NCBI GenBank assembly: GCA_002362135.1
Contig: DETO01000136.1
Coordinates: forward strand, 2,672 to 10,786
DNA length: 8,115 bases
Direction of reading: 5' to 3'
Source of the DNA: Ruminococcus sp. UBA3286
GTDB taxonomy: Bacteria; Bacillota; Clostridia; Oscillospirales; Ruminococcaceae
Part shown: piece after piece, positions 1 to 5,215 of the stretch
Numbering within the stretch: position 1 is the stretch's first letter
How the letters are laid out: each line of letters opens with the position of its first letter
Position numbers and translations under genes: made by a program
The notes under the pieces: model-generated
Databases searched by the model: none
What the model saw: the letters and a program-made list of their open reading frames with translations, nothing else
Told to the model about the DNA's origin: nothing

Positions 1-184
1 GTCCCCCTGCACCCCCTGCATAAGGGACGCAGTCCCTTATGAATCCCAATATTAAATTATTTATGTACCCACAAGGGGTACATAAATAATTTGAACAGGG
101 ACGATAAAGACCGAGTCTTATGCAGAAATACAAGAGGCAAAGTCCTCTTAAATCATGCAATACAAGTAAAAATTGAATTACGTG
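1..184 (+). repeat. MITE-like hairpin-rich repeat, copy 1 (left end outside window)
   Basis: This is the right portion of a non-coding repeat whose complete copy lies at about 4936-5166 in the same orientation. Bases 1-53 match 4982-5034 at 51 of 53 positions. The order of parts is the same: two CCCCCTGCA direct repeats (3-11, 12-20), a 10-bp hairpin CATAAGGGAC/GTCCCTTATG (19-28/32-41), a 17-bp hairpin (54-70/76-92), a shared GAACAGGGA (93-101) and ATAAAGAC (104-111), then a diverging tail with a small AAGAGG/CCTCTT hairpin (132-137/144-149). The right end (161-184, reading ACAAGTAAAAATTGAATT then GTG) matches the inverted left end of copy 2, which supports a terminal inverted repeat. No open reading frame or transposase is present. 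The left end cannot be seen, so true length and any target duplication cannot be judged. It could be a mobile MITE or a structured RNA locus. Confidence 0.8.
54..92. repeat. Variable 17-bp hairpin inside repeat copy 1
   Basis: Arm 54-70 (AAATTATTTATGTACCC) is perfectly complementary to 76-92, leaving a 5-nt loop at 71-75. The equivalent hairpin in copy 2 (5035-5072) has the same length and the same outer AAATT and inner ACCC. It differs at arm positions 6, 7, 9, 10, 11 and 13, each compensated on the other arm. TCCC at 44-47 could extend the structure by pairing with GGGA at 98-101 across an internal loop. No T-run follows on the + strand, so it does not look like a simple terminator. Confidence 0.85.
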
Positions 185-202
185 AAAAAGCAGAAAAATC
201 AA

Positions 203-231
203 TTGACAATTCGCGGCAATTGCGGTATAAT
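203..231 (+). promoter_or_regulatory. Sigma-A promoter of the regulator-kinase-htrA operon
   Basis: A perfect -35 TTGACA (203-208) and a perfect -10 TATAAT (226-231) are separated by an optimal 17-bp spacer. Transcription should start near 238, giving a leader of about 28 nt before the ATG at 266. A-rich runs at 185-198 just upstream could act as an UP element. The spacer holds a near direct repeat (CAATTCGCGG at 207-216, CAATTGCGG at 217-225) spaced about one helical turn, a possible site for the OmpR-family regulator encoded downstream. That operator role is only inferred. The consensus strength suggests substantial basal expression. Confidence 0.88.
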
Positions 232-265
232 AGATGTATAATAAATTGTGAAGGAAGGTTATAAT

Positions 266-973
266 ATGGCTAATGAAAAAAGTTTGAAAGTACTCATTGT
301 GGACGACGACAAAAACATCTGCGATCTGCTGAGGCTTTACCTCGAAAAGGACGGATACAGCGTTATTCTCTCCCATGACGGTGAAGAAGCTGTTGTAAAA
401 TTCAATGCACTTAAACCGGATATGGTTCTTCTTGATATTATGCTGCCCGGTATGGACGGTTGGCAGGTATGCCGCGAAATTCGCAAAAAATCCAACGTTC
501 CGATAATTATGATAACCGCCAAGGGCGAAACAATCGATAAGATCATCGGTCTGGAACTGGGCGCGGACGATTATATCGTAAAGCCCTTTGACGCCAAGGA
601 AGTTATCGCCCGAATCAACGCTGTTACGCGCAGAGTGGGCAGCATCAACGTTGAACCCGAAATAAAGGAAGTCCGCTATGACAAGCTCTCCGTCAATATG
701 ACGCGCTATGAGCTTAAAGTCAACGGAAAGAACGTAGATACGCCGCCAAAGGAGCTTGAACTTCTTTACTATCTCGCTTCAAATCCCAACAGAGTTTACA
801 CGCGCGACCAGCTTCTCGACGAAGTATGGGGATTCGAATATTACGGGGATTCGCGTACTATCGACGTTCATATCAAACGTCTCCGCGAAAAGCTTGAGGG
901 CGTTTCCGATAAATGGGCGCTGAAAACCGTCTGGGGCGTTGGCTATAAATTTGAAGCCGAGGAAGAAGAATGA
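266..973 (+). CDS. OmpR/PhoB-family two-component response regulator
   Basis: The product is a 235-residue DNA-binding response regulator, the normal length for this family. The receiver domain spans about residues 7-122. The acidic pair is D14/D15, the phosphoacceptor D57 sits in LLDIMLPGMDG, and T84 and K106 (in VKPF) complete the switch. A winged-helix trans_reg_C domain occupies about 140-232, with the DTPPKELELLYYLA and SRTIDVHIKRLREKL signatures. ATG at 266 is preferred because AAGGAAGG lies at 251-258, 7 nt upstream. An in-frame GTG at 248 has no ribosome binding site and would place this motif inside the gene. The kinase gene begins 25 bp after the stop, so the two form a cognate pair. 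The regulator probably acts on its own operon, including the htrA-like gene, as in CiaRH or CssRS systems. The signal and full regulon cannot be read from the sequence. Confidence 0.95.
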   Translation: MANEKSLKVLIVDDDKNICDLLRLYLEKDGYSVILSHDGEEAVVKFNALKPDMVLLDIMLPGMDGWQVCREIRKKSNVPIIMITAKGETIDKIIGLELGADDYIVKPFDAKEVIARINAVTRRVGSINVEPEIKEVRYDKLSVNMTRYELKVNGKNVDTPPKELELLYYLASNPNRVYTRDQLLDEVWGFEYYGDSRTIDVHIKRLREKLEGVSDKWALKTVWGVGYKFEAEEEE

Positions 974-998
974 CCGCATTCAGTCGAGGTAATTAAAA

Positions 999-2474
999 TT
1001 GCAGAAGAATAAAAGTTCTTTTTACCGCCTGTTTCGGCATACGCTTATCGTTATACTGTGTTTTCTCGTTACGATGAGTATACTTATCGTTAATCTGAGC
1101 GCGGCGATCTATAAAAAATCACGCCTTAACGATATAAAGTCAATGGGCGAAATGTTCGTCAACTGCGTAAGCGACGCATACGAACGCAGCAGCGAGGATT
1201 ATATTGAATATGCCGAAGAATTTCGTCTTAATATCATGTGCGAGTATGATGTGCGCATATATATGTATAATCAGAACGGCACATCTCTGCTCGGCGAGCA
1301 ATGGAGCGACGAGGACGTACAGCCGCTTTCCGTGACTATGCATGACGCGCTGGATTCCGATGATTATCTCGACATTGAAAATACGTCGTATCTGTCGAAA
1401 AGCGAGCCTTATTTCGTATATGGTTCAAAATTTTATCTTCAGCAGGACGACGGGAAATATATGCCGGCGTACATTTTAATTTACGGCGGAACAGACGGAC
1501 TCAACCGCTTCACGATGAATATAACTCTTGCCTGCATCGCGACAGCGCTTGCAGTATTTGTCCTCTGCTATCTCATCATAAAAAGGCGATTCAGAAAGCA
1601 TATCGAATTTGAAGATAATTTCCTGAAAATCAGCGAAAAATACTCCAAAGGCGACTTTTCCGAAAAGCTGGATACCGATCTTTCGGAGAATCTCAAACAG
1701 ATCACCGAACACGTCAACATTCTTGCCGCGAACGTCTCAAAAAGCGAAGAGAAGAGCAGCACGTTCATTGCCAACGTTTCCCACGAACTGCGCACACCAA
1801 TTACAACTATCGGCGGATTCGTCGACGGAATTCTCGACGGCACTATCAAAAAAAGCCGCCAGCAGGAATATCTTATCCTCGTTTCTCAGGAGATCCAGCG
1901 TCTGCGTATTCTCATTACTTCAATGCTGAATATGAGCCGTTTCGAATCCGGAACGATGTCGCCTAATTTCCGCGAGACCAATATTACCGATCTGGTGATA
2001 AAAGTCGTTCTAATGTTTGAAAAGCGAATCGAAGAAAAGGAACTGGAAGTTGAGGAGCTTGACAGCAGCCGACTGACAGCCGTTGTTGACGCCGATCTCA
2101 TGCAGCAGGTCATTTACAATCTCGTTGAAAATGCCGTGAAATTCGTCAATAAGGGCGGAACGCTCTCGTTCAGTTTCGATAAGCAGGACGACATCTGCAT
2201 AATCGGCATAAGAAATACCGGCGAAGGGCTGAAAGATTCCGAAATTCCGCAGGTTTTCGACAGATTCTACAAAACCGATTCATCACGCGGAAAAGATACC
2301 TCCGGACTTGGTCTTGGACTTGCGATATCGCGGAAAATAGTTCACCTCCACAACGGACATATCGTGGTCAAGAGCGTTTACGGAGAATACACGGAATTTC
2401 AGATACGCATTCCCGTCGATCCCAGAACAGTCAATAAAGACAAAAAGGAGAAGAATAATGGACGAAATGGATAA
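999..2474 (+). CDS. Membrane sensor histidine kinase (HisKA/HATPase_c)
   Basis: The product is 491 residues. Transmembrane helix 1 is at about 15-37, an extracytoplasmic region at about 39-168, and helix 2 at about 172-194. A HAMP-like linker follows at about 195-250. In the dimerization domain, H262 in ANVSHELRTPI is the phosphorylated histidine, and E263/T266 form the usual phosphatase motif. The ATP-binding domain has the N box (N374 to N378 in NLVENAVKF), an N406-T407-G408-E409-G410 box where Asn replaces the more usual first Asp, an F box (FDRFYK) and a GLGLGLA glycine box. The start is TTG at 999, supported by GAGGT at 986-990, 8 nt upstream. No ATG fits as well. The last 17 nt overlap the protease gene. 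It should phosphorylate the upstream regulator. I do not recognise the roughly 130-residue sensor region, so the stimulus is unknown, though the operon points to envelope or secretion stress. Confidence 0.94.
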   Translation: MQKNKSSFYRLFRHTLIVILCFLVTMSILIVNLSAAIYKKSRLNDIKSMGEMFVNCVSDAYERSSEDYIEYAEEFRLNIMCEYDVRIYMYNQNGTSLLGEQWSDEDVQPLSVTMHDALDSDDYLDIENTSYLSKSEPYFVYGSKFYLQQDDGKYMPAYILIYGGTDGLNRFTMNITLACIATALAVFVLCYLIIKRRFRKHIEFEDNFLKISEKYSKGDFSEKLDTDLSENLKQITEHVNILAANVSKSEEKSSTFIANVSHELRTPITTIGGFVDGILDGTIKKSRQQEYLILVSQEIQRLRILITSMLNMSRFESGTMSPNFRETNITDLVIKVVLMFEKRIEEKELEVEELDSSRLTAVVDADLMQQVIYNLVENAVKFVNKGGTLSFSFDKQDDICIIGIRNTGEGLKDSEIPQVFDRFYKTDSSRGKDTSGLGLGLAISRKIVHLHNGHIVVKSVYGEYTEFQIRIPVDPRTVNKDKKEKNNGRNG

Positions 2475-3876
2475 ATTTTTCAACGGCGACCCAACTCAGT
2501 CTCCGTCGGAAAATCCAACCGTAAATAACGGAACTCCCGATCAGAGACCTTATACTCAGCCGAATCCCACCGCTCGGTACGATCAGGGGCAGCCCATGAA
2601 TTCGCCGAAATACGACGCATTCATGTACGAACCCATAGGCTTTGAGGACGCCGCGCGCCGTCAGGCTGCTGCCGCCGCTGTTCAGGCTGAAAAAGAAAAA
2701 ACGCGCCATGTCAGACAGGAGCGCGCCATACTTGTTATTTTCGCCGTTCTTGCAACAGCTACCATTCTTTTTGGATTTGGCGGAATCGTCGCCGATATTC
2801 TGACAGGAAGCAGCCGAATCAAAACGCTGGGCGGCGATCAGGTCGTAATTTATCAGGAAAGCAAACCAAAAGGAGCAACCGATCTTTCCGATTTTCAGGA
2901 CGAAAACGGAAAATATACAACTGAGGGCGCTGCGGCAGCCGTAAGGGATTCGATAGTTGAAATCAAGACCTATTCCGACGCTTTCCACAAAGATCTTCTC
3001 GGTACGGGTTCGGGAGTTATTCTCAACGAGGACGGATATATCGTCACAAATGCCCATGTTCTGGATTCCGAGGGTTATCACGATGTTCACACGGCGGACG
3101 GCAGCATTTATTCCGCAAAGATAATCGGCAGGGATTCCAAAACTGATATCGCCGTGCTGAAAATTTCGGGAACAGGACTTTCCCCTGCAACTCTCGGCGA
3201 TTCCGACGAGGTATTGGTCGGCGAGCAGGTAATTGCCGTGGGAAATCCGGCAGGACTTTCAAATACAGTTACAGACGGCATAGTTTCCGCAGTAAATCGC
3301 GAAATTCGCAGCGATTCCACGGGATTCGAGATGAAATGCATACAGACCAACGCTGATATAAGCCCCGGAAATTCAGGCGGCGCGCTTGTAAATATGTACG
3401 GTCAGGTCATCGGCATCACATCGTCAAAGTACATCAGCAGCTATTATGAGGGACTTGGATTTGCGATAACGATCAACGAAGCGAAGCCGATAATCGAGGA
3501 ATTGATCAGCAACGGCTATATCGGCGGCAGATTCCGTATCGGCATAGTAATGATAGATATGGCTGATCCCTCGAAGATCGCGACTATCGAAGAGGATCTT
3601 GGCTATTCTCTCCCCGAAGATTTTTACGGAATTTACATCACCGAACTGAGCGAGGACTGCGATATTTACAATACCGCGCTCAAGCCGAAGGATTTCATCA
3701 CGGAGATAAACGGAATTCCTGTAAGAACTTACGACGAGCTTTACGATACGATAAGCGAATCATACGGCGCAGGCGATACCGTTCCCGCAACCTGCGCAAG
3801 CGTCGATAAGGACGGAAATATTAAAGAATACGAGATAGAATTCAAGCTTATGGAAGATACCTCCGGCGATTATTGA
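2458..3876 (+). CDS. htrA: Membrane-anchored HtrA/DegP-like serine protease (S1C) with PDZ domain
   Basis: The product is a 472-residue S1C-family protease that degrades misfolded proteins on the outer face of the membrane. Residues 1-88 form a polar cytoplasmic tail rich in Pro, Asn and Gln, ending in an Ala/charged stretch. A single membrane anchor lies at about 89-112. The trypsin-like domain follows at about 155-350, with catalytic H200 (VTNAHVLD), D230 (KTDIAVLKI) and S306 (SPGNSGGALVN). One PDZ domain occupies about 355-465. All three catalytic residues are present, so it should be active. ATG at 2458 has AAAGGAG at 2444-2450, 7 nt upstream. It overlaps the kinase stop by 17 nt, which suggests translational coupling. 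A second in-frame ATG at 2467 is too far from the binding site. Co-transcription with a two-component pair resembles ciaRH-htrA and cssRS-linked htrA. The gene ends 6 bp from the convergent membrane-protein gene. Confidence 0.95.
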   Translation: MDEMDKFFNGDPTQSPSENPTVNNGTPDQRPYTQPNPTARYDQGQPMNSPKYDAFMYEPIGFEDAARRQAAAAAVQAEKEKTRHVRQERAILVIFAVLATATILFGFGGIVADILTGSSRIKTLGGDQVVIYQESKPKGATDLSDFQDENGKYTTEGAAAAVRDSIVEIKTYSDAFHKDLLGTGSGVILNEDGYIVTNAHVLDSEGYHDVHTADGSIYSAKIIGRDSKTDIAVLKISGTGLSPATLGDSDEVLVGEQVIAVGNPAGLSNTVTDGIVSAVNREIRSDSTGFEMKCIQTNADISPGNSGGALVNMYGQVIGITSSKYISSYYEGLGFAITINEAKPIIEELISNGYIGGRFRIGIVMIDMADPSKIATIEEDLGYSLPEDFYGIYITELSEDCDIYNTALKPKDFITEINGIPVRTYDELYDTISESYGAGDTVPATCASVDKDGNIKEYEIEFKLMEDTSGDY

Positions 3877-3882
3877 TTCAAC

Positions 3883-4275
3883 TTACATTAAATTTTTGGG
3901 ACGTTTTGAGTTTACGCCCATAACTCCCCCGACTGCTCCTGCCGCAAGTAACAGGAGCAGTTTTTTTATATCGGGAAATCCCCCGACAGCTGCCGAAGCT
4001 GCAATTACAACCGCGCTTAATATGCAGCCGCATATTATTCCGTCTATCAAGCCGCGCCGTCTGCGGAATTTTCCGCATATCCCGCCTGCCGCAACTCCTC
4101 CGCAAAACAGCGAGATTACGCTGAAATGCGGCAGGAACATCATAGTTTTCAGGACGAAAAAAGTAAGCAGCGAGAATATTATGCAGCATATAACGGTCAC
4201 GGCAATTCCCACCGCAGACGACGCCGCAAAGCTGAAAAAAGTATTCGACCAAAGGCTCGGACGATGACGCCGCAT
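3883..4275 (-). CDS. Small four-helix membrane protein, DUF3792/TIGR04086 (YrzE-like)
   Basis: The product is 130 residues and mostly hydrophobic. Helices are predicted at about 14-41, 49-67, 77-98 and 104-122, with a basic RRRR cluster at 71-74 between the second and third. Length, helix pattern and position directly downstream of yajC match the DUF3792/TIGR04086 family, whose B. subtilis member is YrzE next to yrbF (yajC). The family assignment is from recognition and context, not a search. The biochemical role is not known. ATG at 4275 is chosen because GGAGG lies at 4285-4289, 9 nt upstream. A TTG at 4293 would put that site inside the gene. The binding site is part of a stable hairpin, so translation may be controlled. 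It is probably co-transcribed with yajC. Its 3' end contains the htrA terminator on the opposite strand. Confidence 0.82.
   Translation of the reverse strand: MRRHRPSLWSNTFFSFAASSAVGIAVTVICCIIFSLLTFFVLKTMMFLPHFSVISLFCGGVAAGGICGKFRRRRGLIDGIICGCILSAVVIAASAAVGGFPDIKKLLLLLAAGAVGGVMGVNSKRPKNLM
3932..3967 (+). terminator. Rho-independent terminator of the htrA operon, inside the convergent gene
   Basis: CTGCTCCTG (3933-3941) pairs perfectly with CAGGAGCAG (3952-3960) around a 10-nt loop, and seven T residues (3961-3967) follow at once on the + strand. A3932 can pair with T3961 for a tenth base pair. It lies 56 bp after the htrA stop and wholly within the minus-strand gene at 3883-4275, over codons for about residues 104-115. 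On the minus strand no T-run follows the stem, so it should stop only rightward transcription. No better terminator lies between 3877 and 3931. Confidence 0.88.
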
Positions 4276-4324
4276 AAAAAAACACCTCCGCAATATTGTC
4301 AGGTATGTAACAATATATGCGGAG
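4276..4324 (-). promoter_or_regulatory. Hairpin covering the ribosome binding site of the YrzE-like gene; possible attenuator
   Basis: On the minus strand, the 5' arm (4324-4310, starting CTCCGCA) pairs with the 3' arm (4299-4286, ending TGCGGAG). This makes 14 base pairs, interrupted by one bulged base at 4317, around a 10-nt loop (4309-4300). The 3' arm includes GGAG of the GGAGG ribosome binding site (4289-4285). Three bases later comes a run of seven T (4282-4276) directly before the ATG. The structure could hide the binding site, act as an intrinsic attenuator between yajC and this gene, or protect the yajC mRNA 3' end. It begins 11 nt after the yajC stop codon. Confidence 0.65.
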
Positions 4325-4334
4325 ATTATTTTTA

Positions 4335-4856
4335 TTATTCTTCCTCGTCCTTCTTTTTCTTGGACTTCTTAGGCTTTTCCTCGTCAGCGCTGTCGGAAAC
4401 TCCTGCCGAAGCAAGCTTCGTCTTAGTCTTTGCCGCAGCAGCCTTTGCACGCTCGGAAGCGGTAACATTTTCGCCGATCGCCCATTTCTTTATGCGCAGT
4501 TTATGTCTCTCGCCGCCTGTTTCGATAACAACGGTATCATCGCCGATGCGAACTACCATGCCGACGATTCCGCCGCTTGTAATAACTTCATCGCCTACCT
4601 GAAGGCTGTCCTGCATAGCCTTAGCTTCCTGTTCGCGCTTTTTCTGGGGTCTGATAGCCATAAAATAAAGCAGAACGAACATCAGAACCAACGGAATTAC
4701 CAATGTAGTGATCATTCCGCCGCCCGTGCCTGCCGCAGCCGCAGCGTCCGAATTTCCGCTTGCAGCCTCCTCCGCAAAAGCGTTCATAGCAAAAAGACTT
4801 GCCGCCGAAACAGTCGATACGGCAGATGTAAGAATCGCTGTAATTTTCCTTTTCAT
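4335..4856 (-). CDS. yajC: YajC, Sec translocon accessory subunit, with extra signal-like N-terminus
   Basis: The product is 173 residues, longer than the usual 90-120. YajC associates with SecDF at the SecYEG channel and helps protein export. Residues 1-28 look like a signal peptide (MKRKI, hydrophobic stretch, AFA before EE at 26-30). An Ala/Gly-rich linker fills 31-47 and the family's membrane helix lies at about 49-67. The typical RPQKKREQE (69-77) and QVGDEVITSGGIVG (86-99) motifs follow, and KKWAI at 123-127. Residues 135-173 are a low-complexity Ala/Lys/Glu tail ending KKKKDEEE. The ATG at 4856 has GGAG at 4864-4867, 7 nt upstream, and a promoter at 4889-4917. An internal ATG at residue 48 would give a conventional YajC but has only a weak binding site. 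The YrzE-like gene follows after 59 bp, matching a common Firmicutes order. Confidence 0.93.
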   Translation of the reverse strand: MKRKITAILTSAVSTVSAASLFAMNAFAEEAASGNSDAAAAAGTGGGMITTLVIPLVLMFVLLYFMAIRPQKKREQEAKAMQDSLQVGDEVITSGGIVGMVVRIGDDTVVIETGGERHKLRIKKWAIGENVTASERAKAAAAKTKTKLASAGVSDSADEEKPKKSKKKKDEEE

Positions 4857-4888
4857 TTATATACTCCTTTTTCAATATGATATTAATA

Positions 4889-4917
4889 ATTATACCATAT
4901 ATGGCTGAAAATTGCAA
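4889..4917 (-). promoter_or_regulatory. Extended -10 promoter of yajC
   Basis: On the minus strand the -10 is TATAAT (4894-4889), preceded by TGG (4897-4895), an extended -10. The -35 is TTGCAA (4917-4912), four of six matches to consensus, with a 17-bp spacer. Transcription should start near 4882 and yield a leader of about 25 nt before the yajC ATG. A-rich sequence lies just upstream. One end of the repeat element stops 18 bp upstream of the -35. Confidence 0.78.
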
Positions 4918-4935
4918 TACTTTTCATGTATTTTT

Positions 4936-5166
4936 CACTCAAATCAATTTTTGCTTGTGCGGCGTTATGCAAGGGGACGCTGTCCCCCTGCACCCCCTGC
5001 ATAAGGGACTCAGTCCCTTATGAATCCCAAAATTAAATTTATCCAGCACCCGTTCGGGTGCTGGATAAATTTGAACAGGGATAATAAAGACTTAATTCTA
5101 TACAGAGAGATTCAAGAAGGCAGTTTCCCTTGATAAAGCCCACATAAGCAAAAGCTGATTTTGGTG
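4936..5166 (+). repeat. MITE-like hairpin-rich repeat, copy 2 (complete)
   Basis: This is a non-coding element of about 231 bp filling most of the yajC-rplQ gap. The ends are imperfect inverted repeats: 4936-4959 (starting CACTCAAATCA, then TTTTGCTT and GTG) against the reverse complement of 5141-5166 (CACCAAAATCA, TTTTGCTT, ATGTG). Inside, in order, are a hairpin of 10 pairs with one A-C mismatch (4968-4978/4982-4992), two CCCCCTGCA repeats (4984-4992, 4993-5001), a 10-bp hairpin (5000-5009/5013-5022), the variable 17-bp hairpin (5035-5072), conserved GAACAGGGA (5073-5081), and a tail that diverges from copy 1 after about 5091. The left end shares 24 of 28 bases with the inverted right end of copy 1. 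No clear target duplication or open reading frame is seen. It could be a transposed MITE or the gene of a structured RNA closed by its end repeats. Confidence 0.8.
5035..5072. repeat. Variable 17-bp hairpin inside repeat copy 2
   Basis: Arm 5035-5051 (AAATTTATCCAGCACCC) is perfectly complementary to 5056-5072 around a GTTC loop at 5052-5055. Length and both ends of the stem match the copy 1 hairpin at 54-92, but six positions per arm differ with full compensation. The bases flanking it on the left are nearly identical between copies, so this hairpin is the fast-changing part of the left half of the repeat. Confidence 0.87.
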
Positions 5167-5173
5167 TATATAC

Positions 5174-5204
5174 AAAAAAGCCGCTCCGGAATTTGGAACG
5201 GCTT
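5174..5204 (-). terminator. Rho-independent terminator of the alpha ribosomal operon after rplQ
   Basis: On the minus strand AAGCCGTTCC (5204-5195) pairs with GGAGCGGCTT (5187-5178), ten pairs including one G-U, around a 7-nt loop. A run of six T (5179-5174), two of them also closing the stem, follows. It lies 11 bp after the rplQ stop. It separates the ribosomal operon from the repeat element and yajC, which has its own promoter. Confidence 0.9.
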
Positions 5205-5215
5205 GATTTATAAAC

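Noticed and set aside
1..184. Repeat as CRISPR, integron attC site or known riboswitch
   Set aside because: There are no regularly spaced repeats and spacers, no integrase or conserved attC core triplets, and no riboswitch motif that I recognise.
237..242. Second TATAAT downstream of the main -10
   Set aside because: No -35 hexamer lies at a suitable distance, and the box at 226-231 has a perfect partner.
248..265. GTG start six codons upstream of the response regulator ATG
   Set aside because: It lacks a binding site, and the sequence between it and the ATG contains the AAGGAAGG site used by the ATG at 266.
2431..3090. 219-codon open frame antisense to htrA
   Set aside because: It runs opposite the protease gene, has no ribosome binding site or recognisable domain, and htrA is clearly real.
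3878..4468. 196-codon minus-strand frame spanning the YrzE-like gene and the yajC end
   Set aside because: It is an alternative frame of two supported genes, with basic low-complexity sequence and no family resemblance.
4126..4880. Plus-strand frames opposite yajC and its neighbour
   Set aside because: They are shadows of the minus-strand genes, and the polar or Ser/Phe-rich products match no known family.
5035..5072. Variable hairpin as a transcription terminator
   Set aside because: No T-run follows on the + strand, only a broken A/T stretch follows on the minus strand, and rplQ already has a strong terminator at 5174-5204.
4931..5173. Target-site duplication around repeat copy 2
   Set aside because: The flanks (TTTTT on the left, TATATAC on the right) share no convincing duplicated bases.
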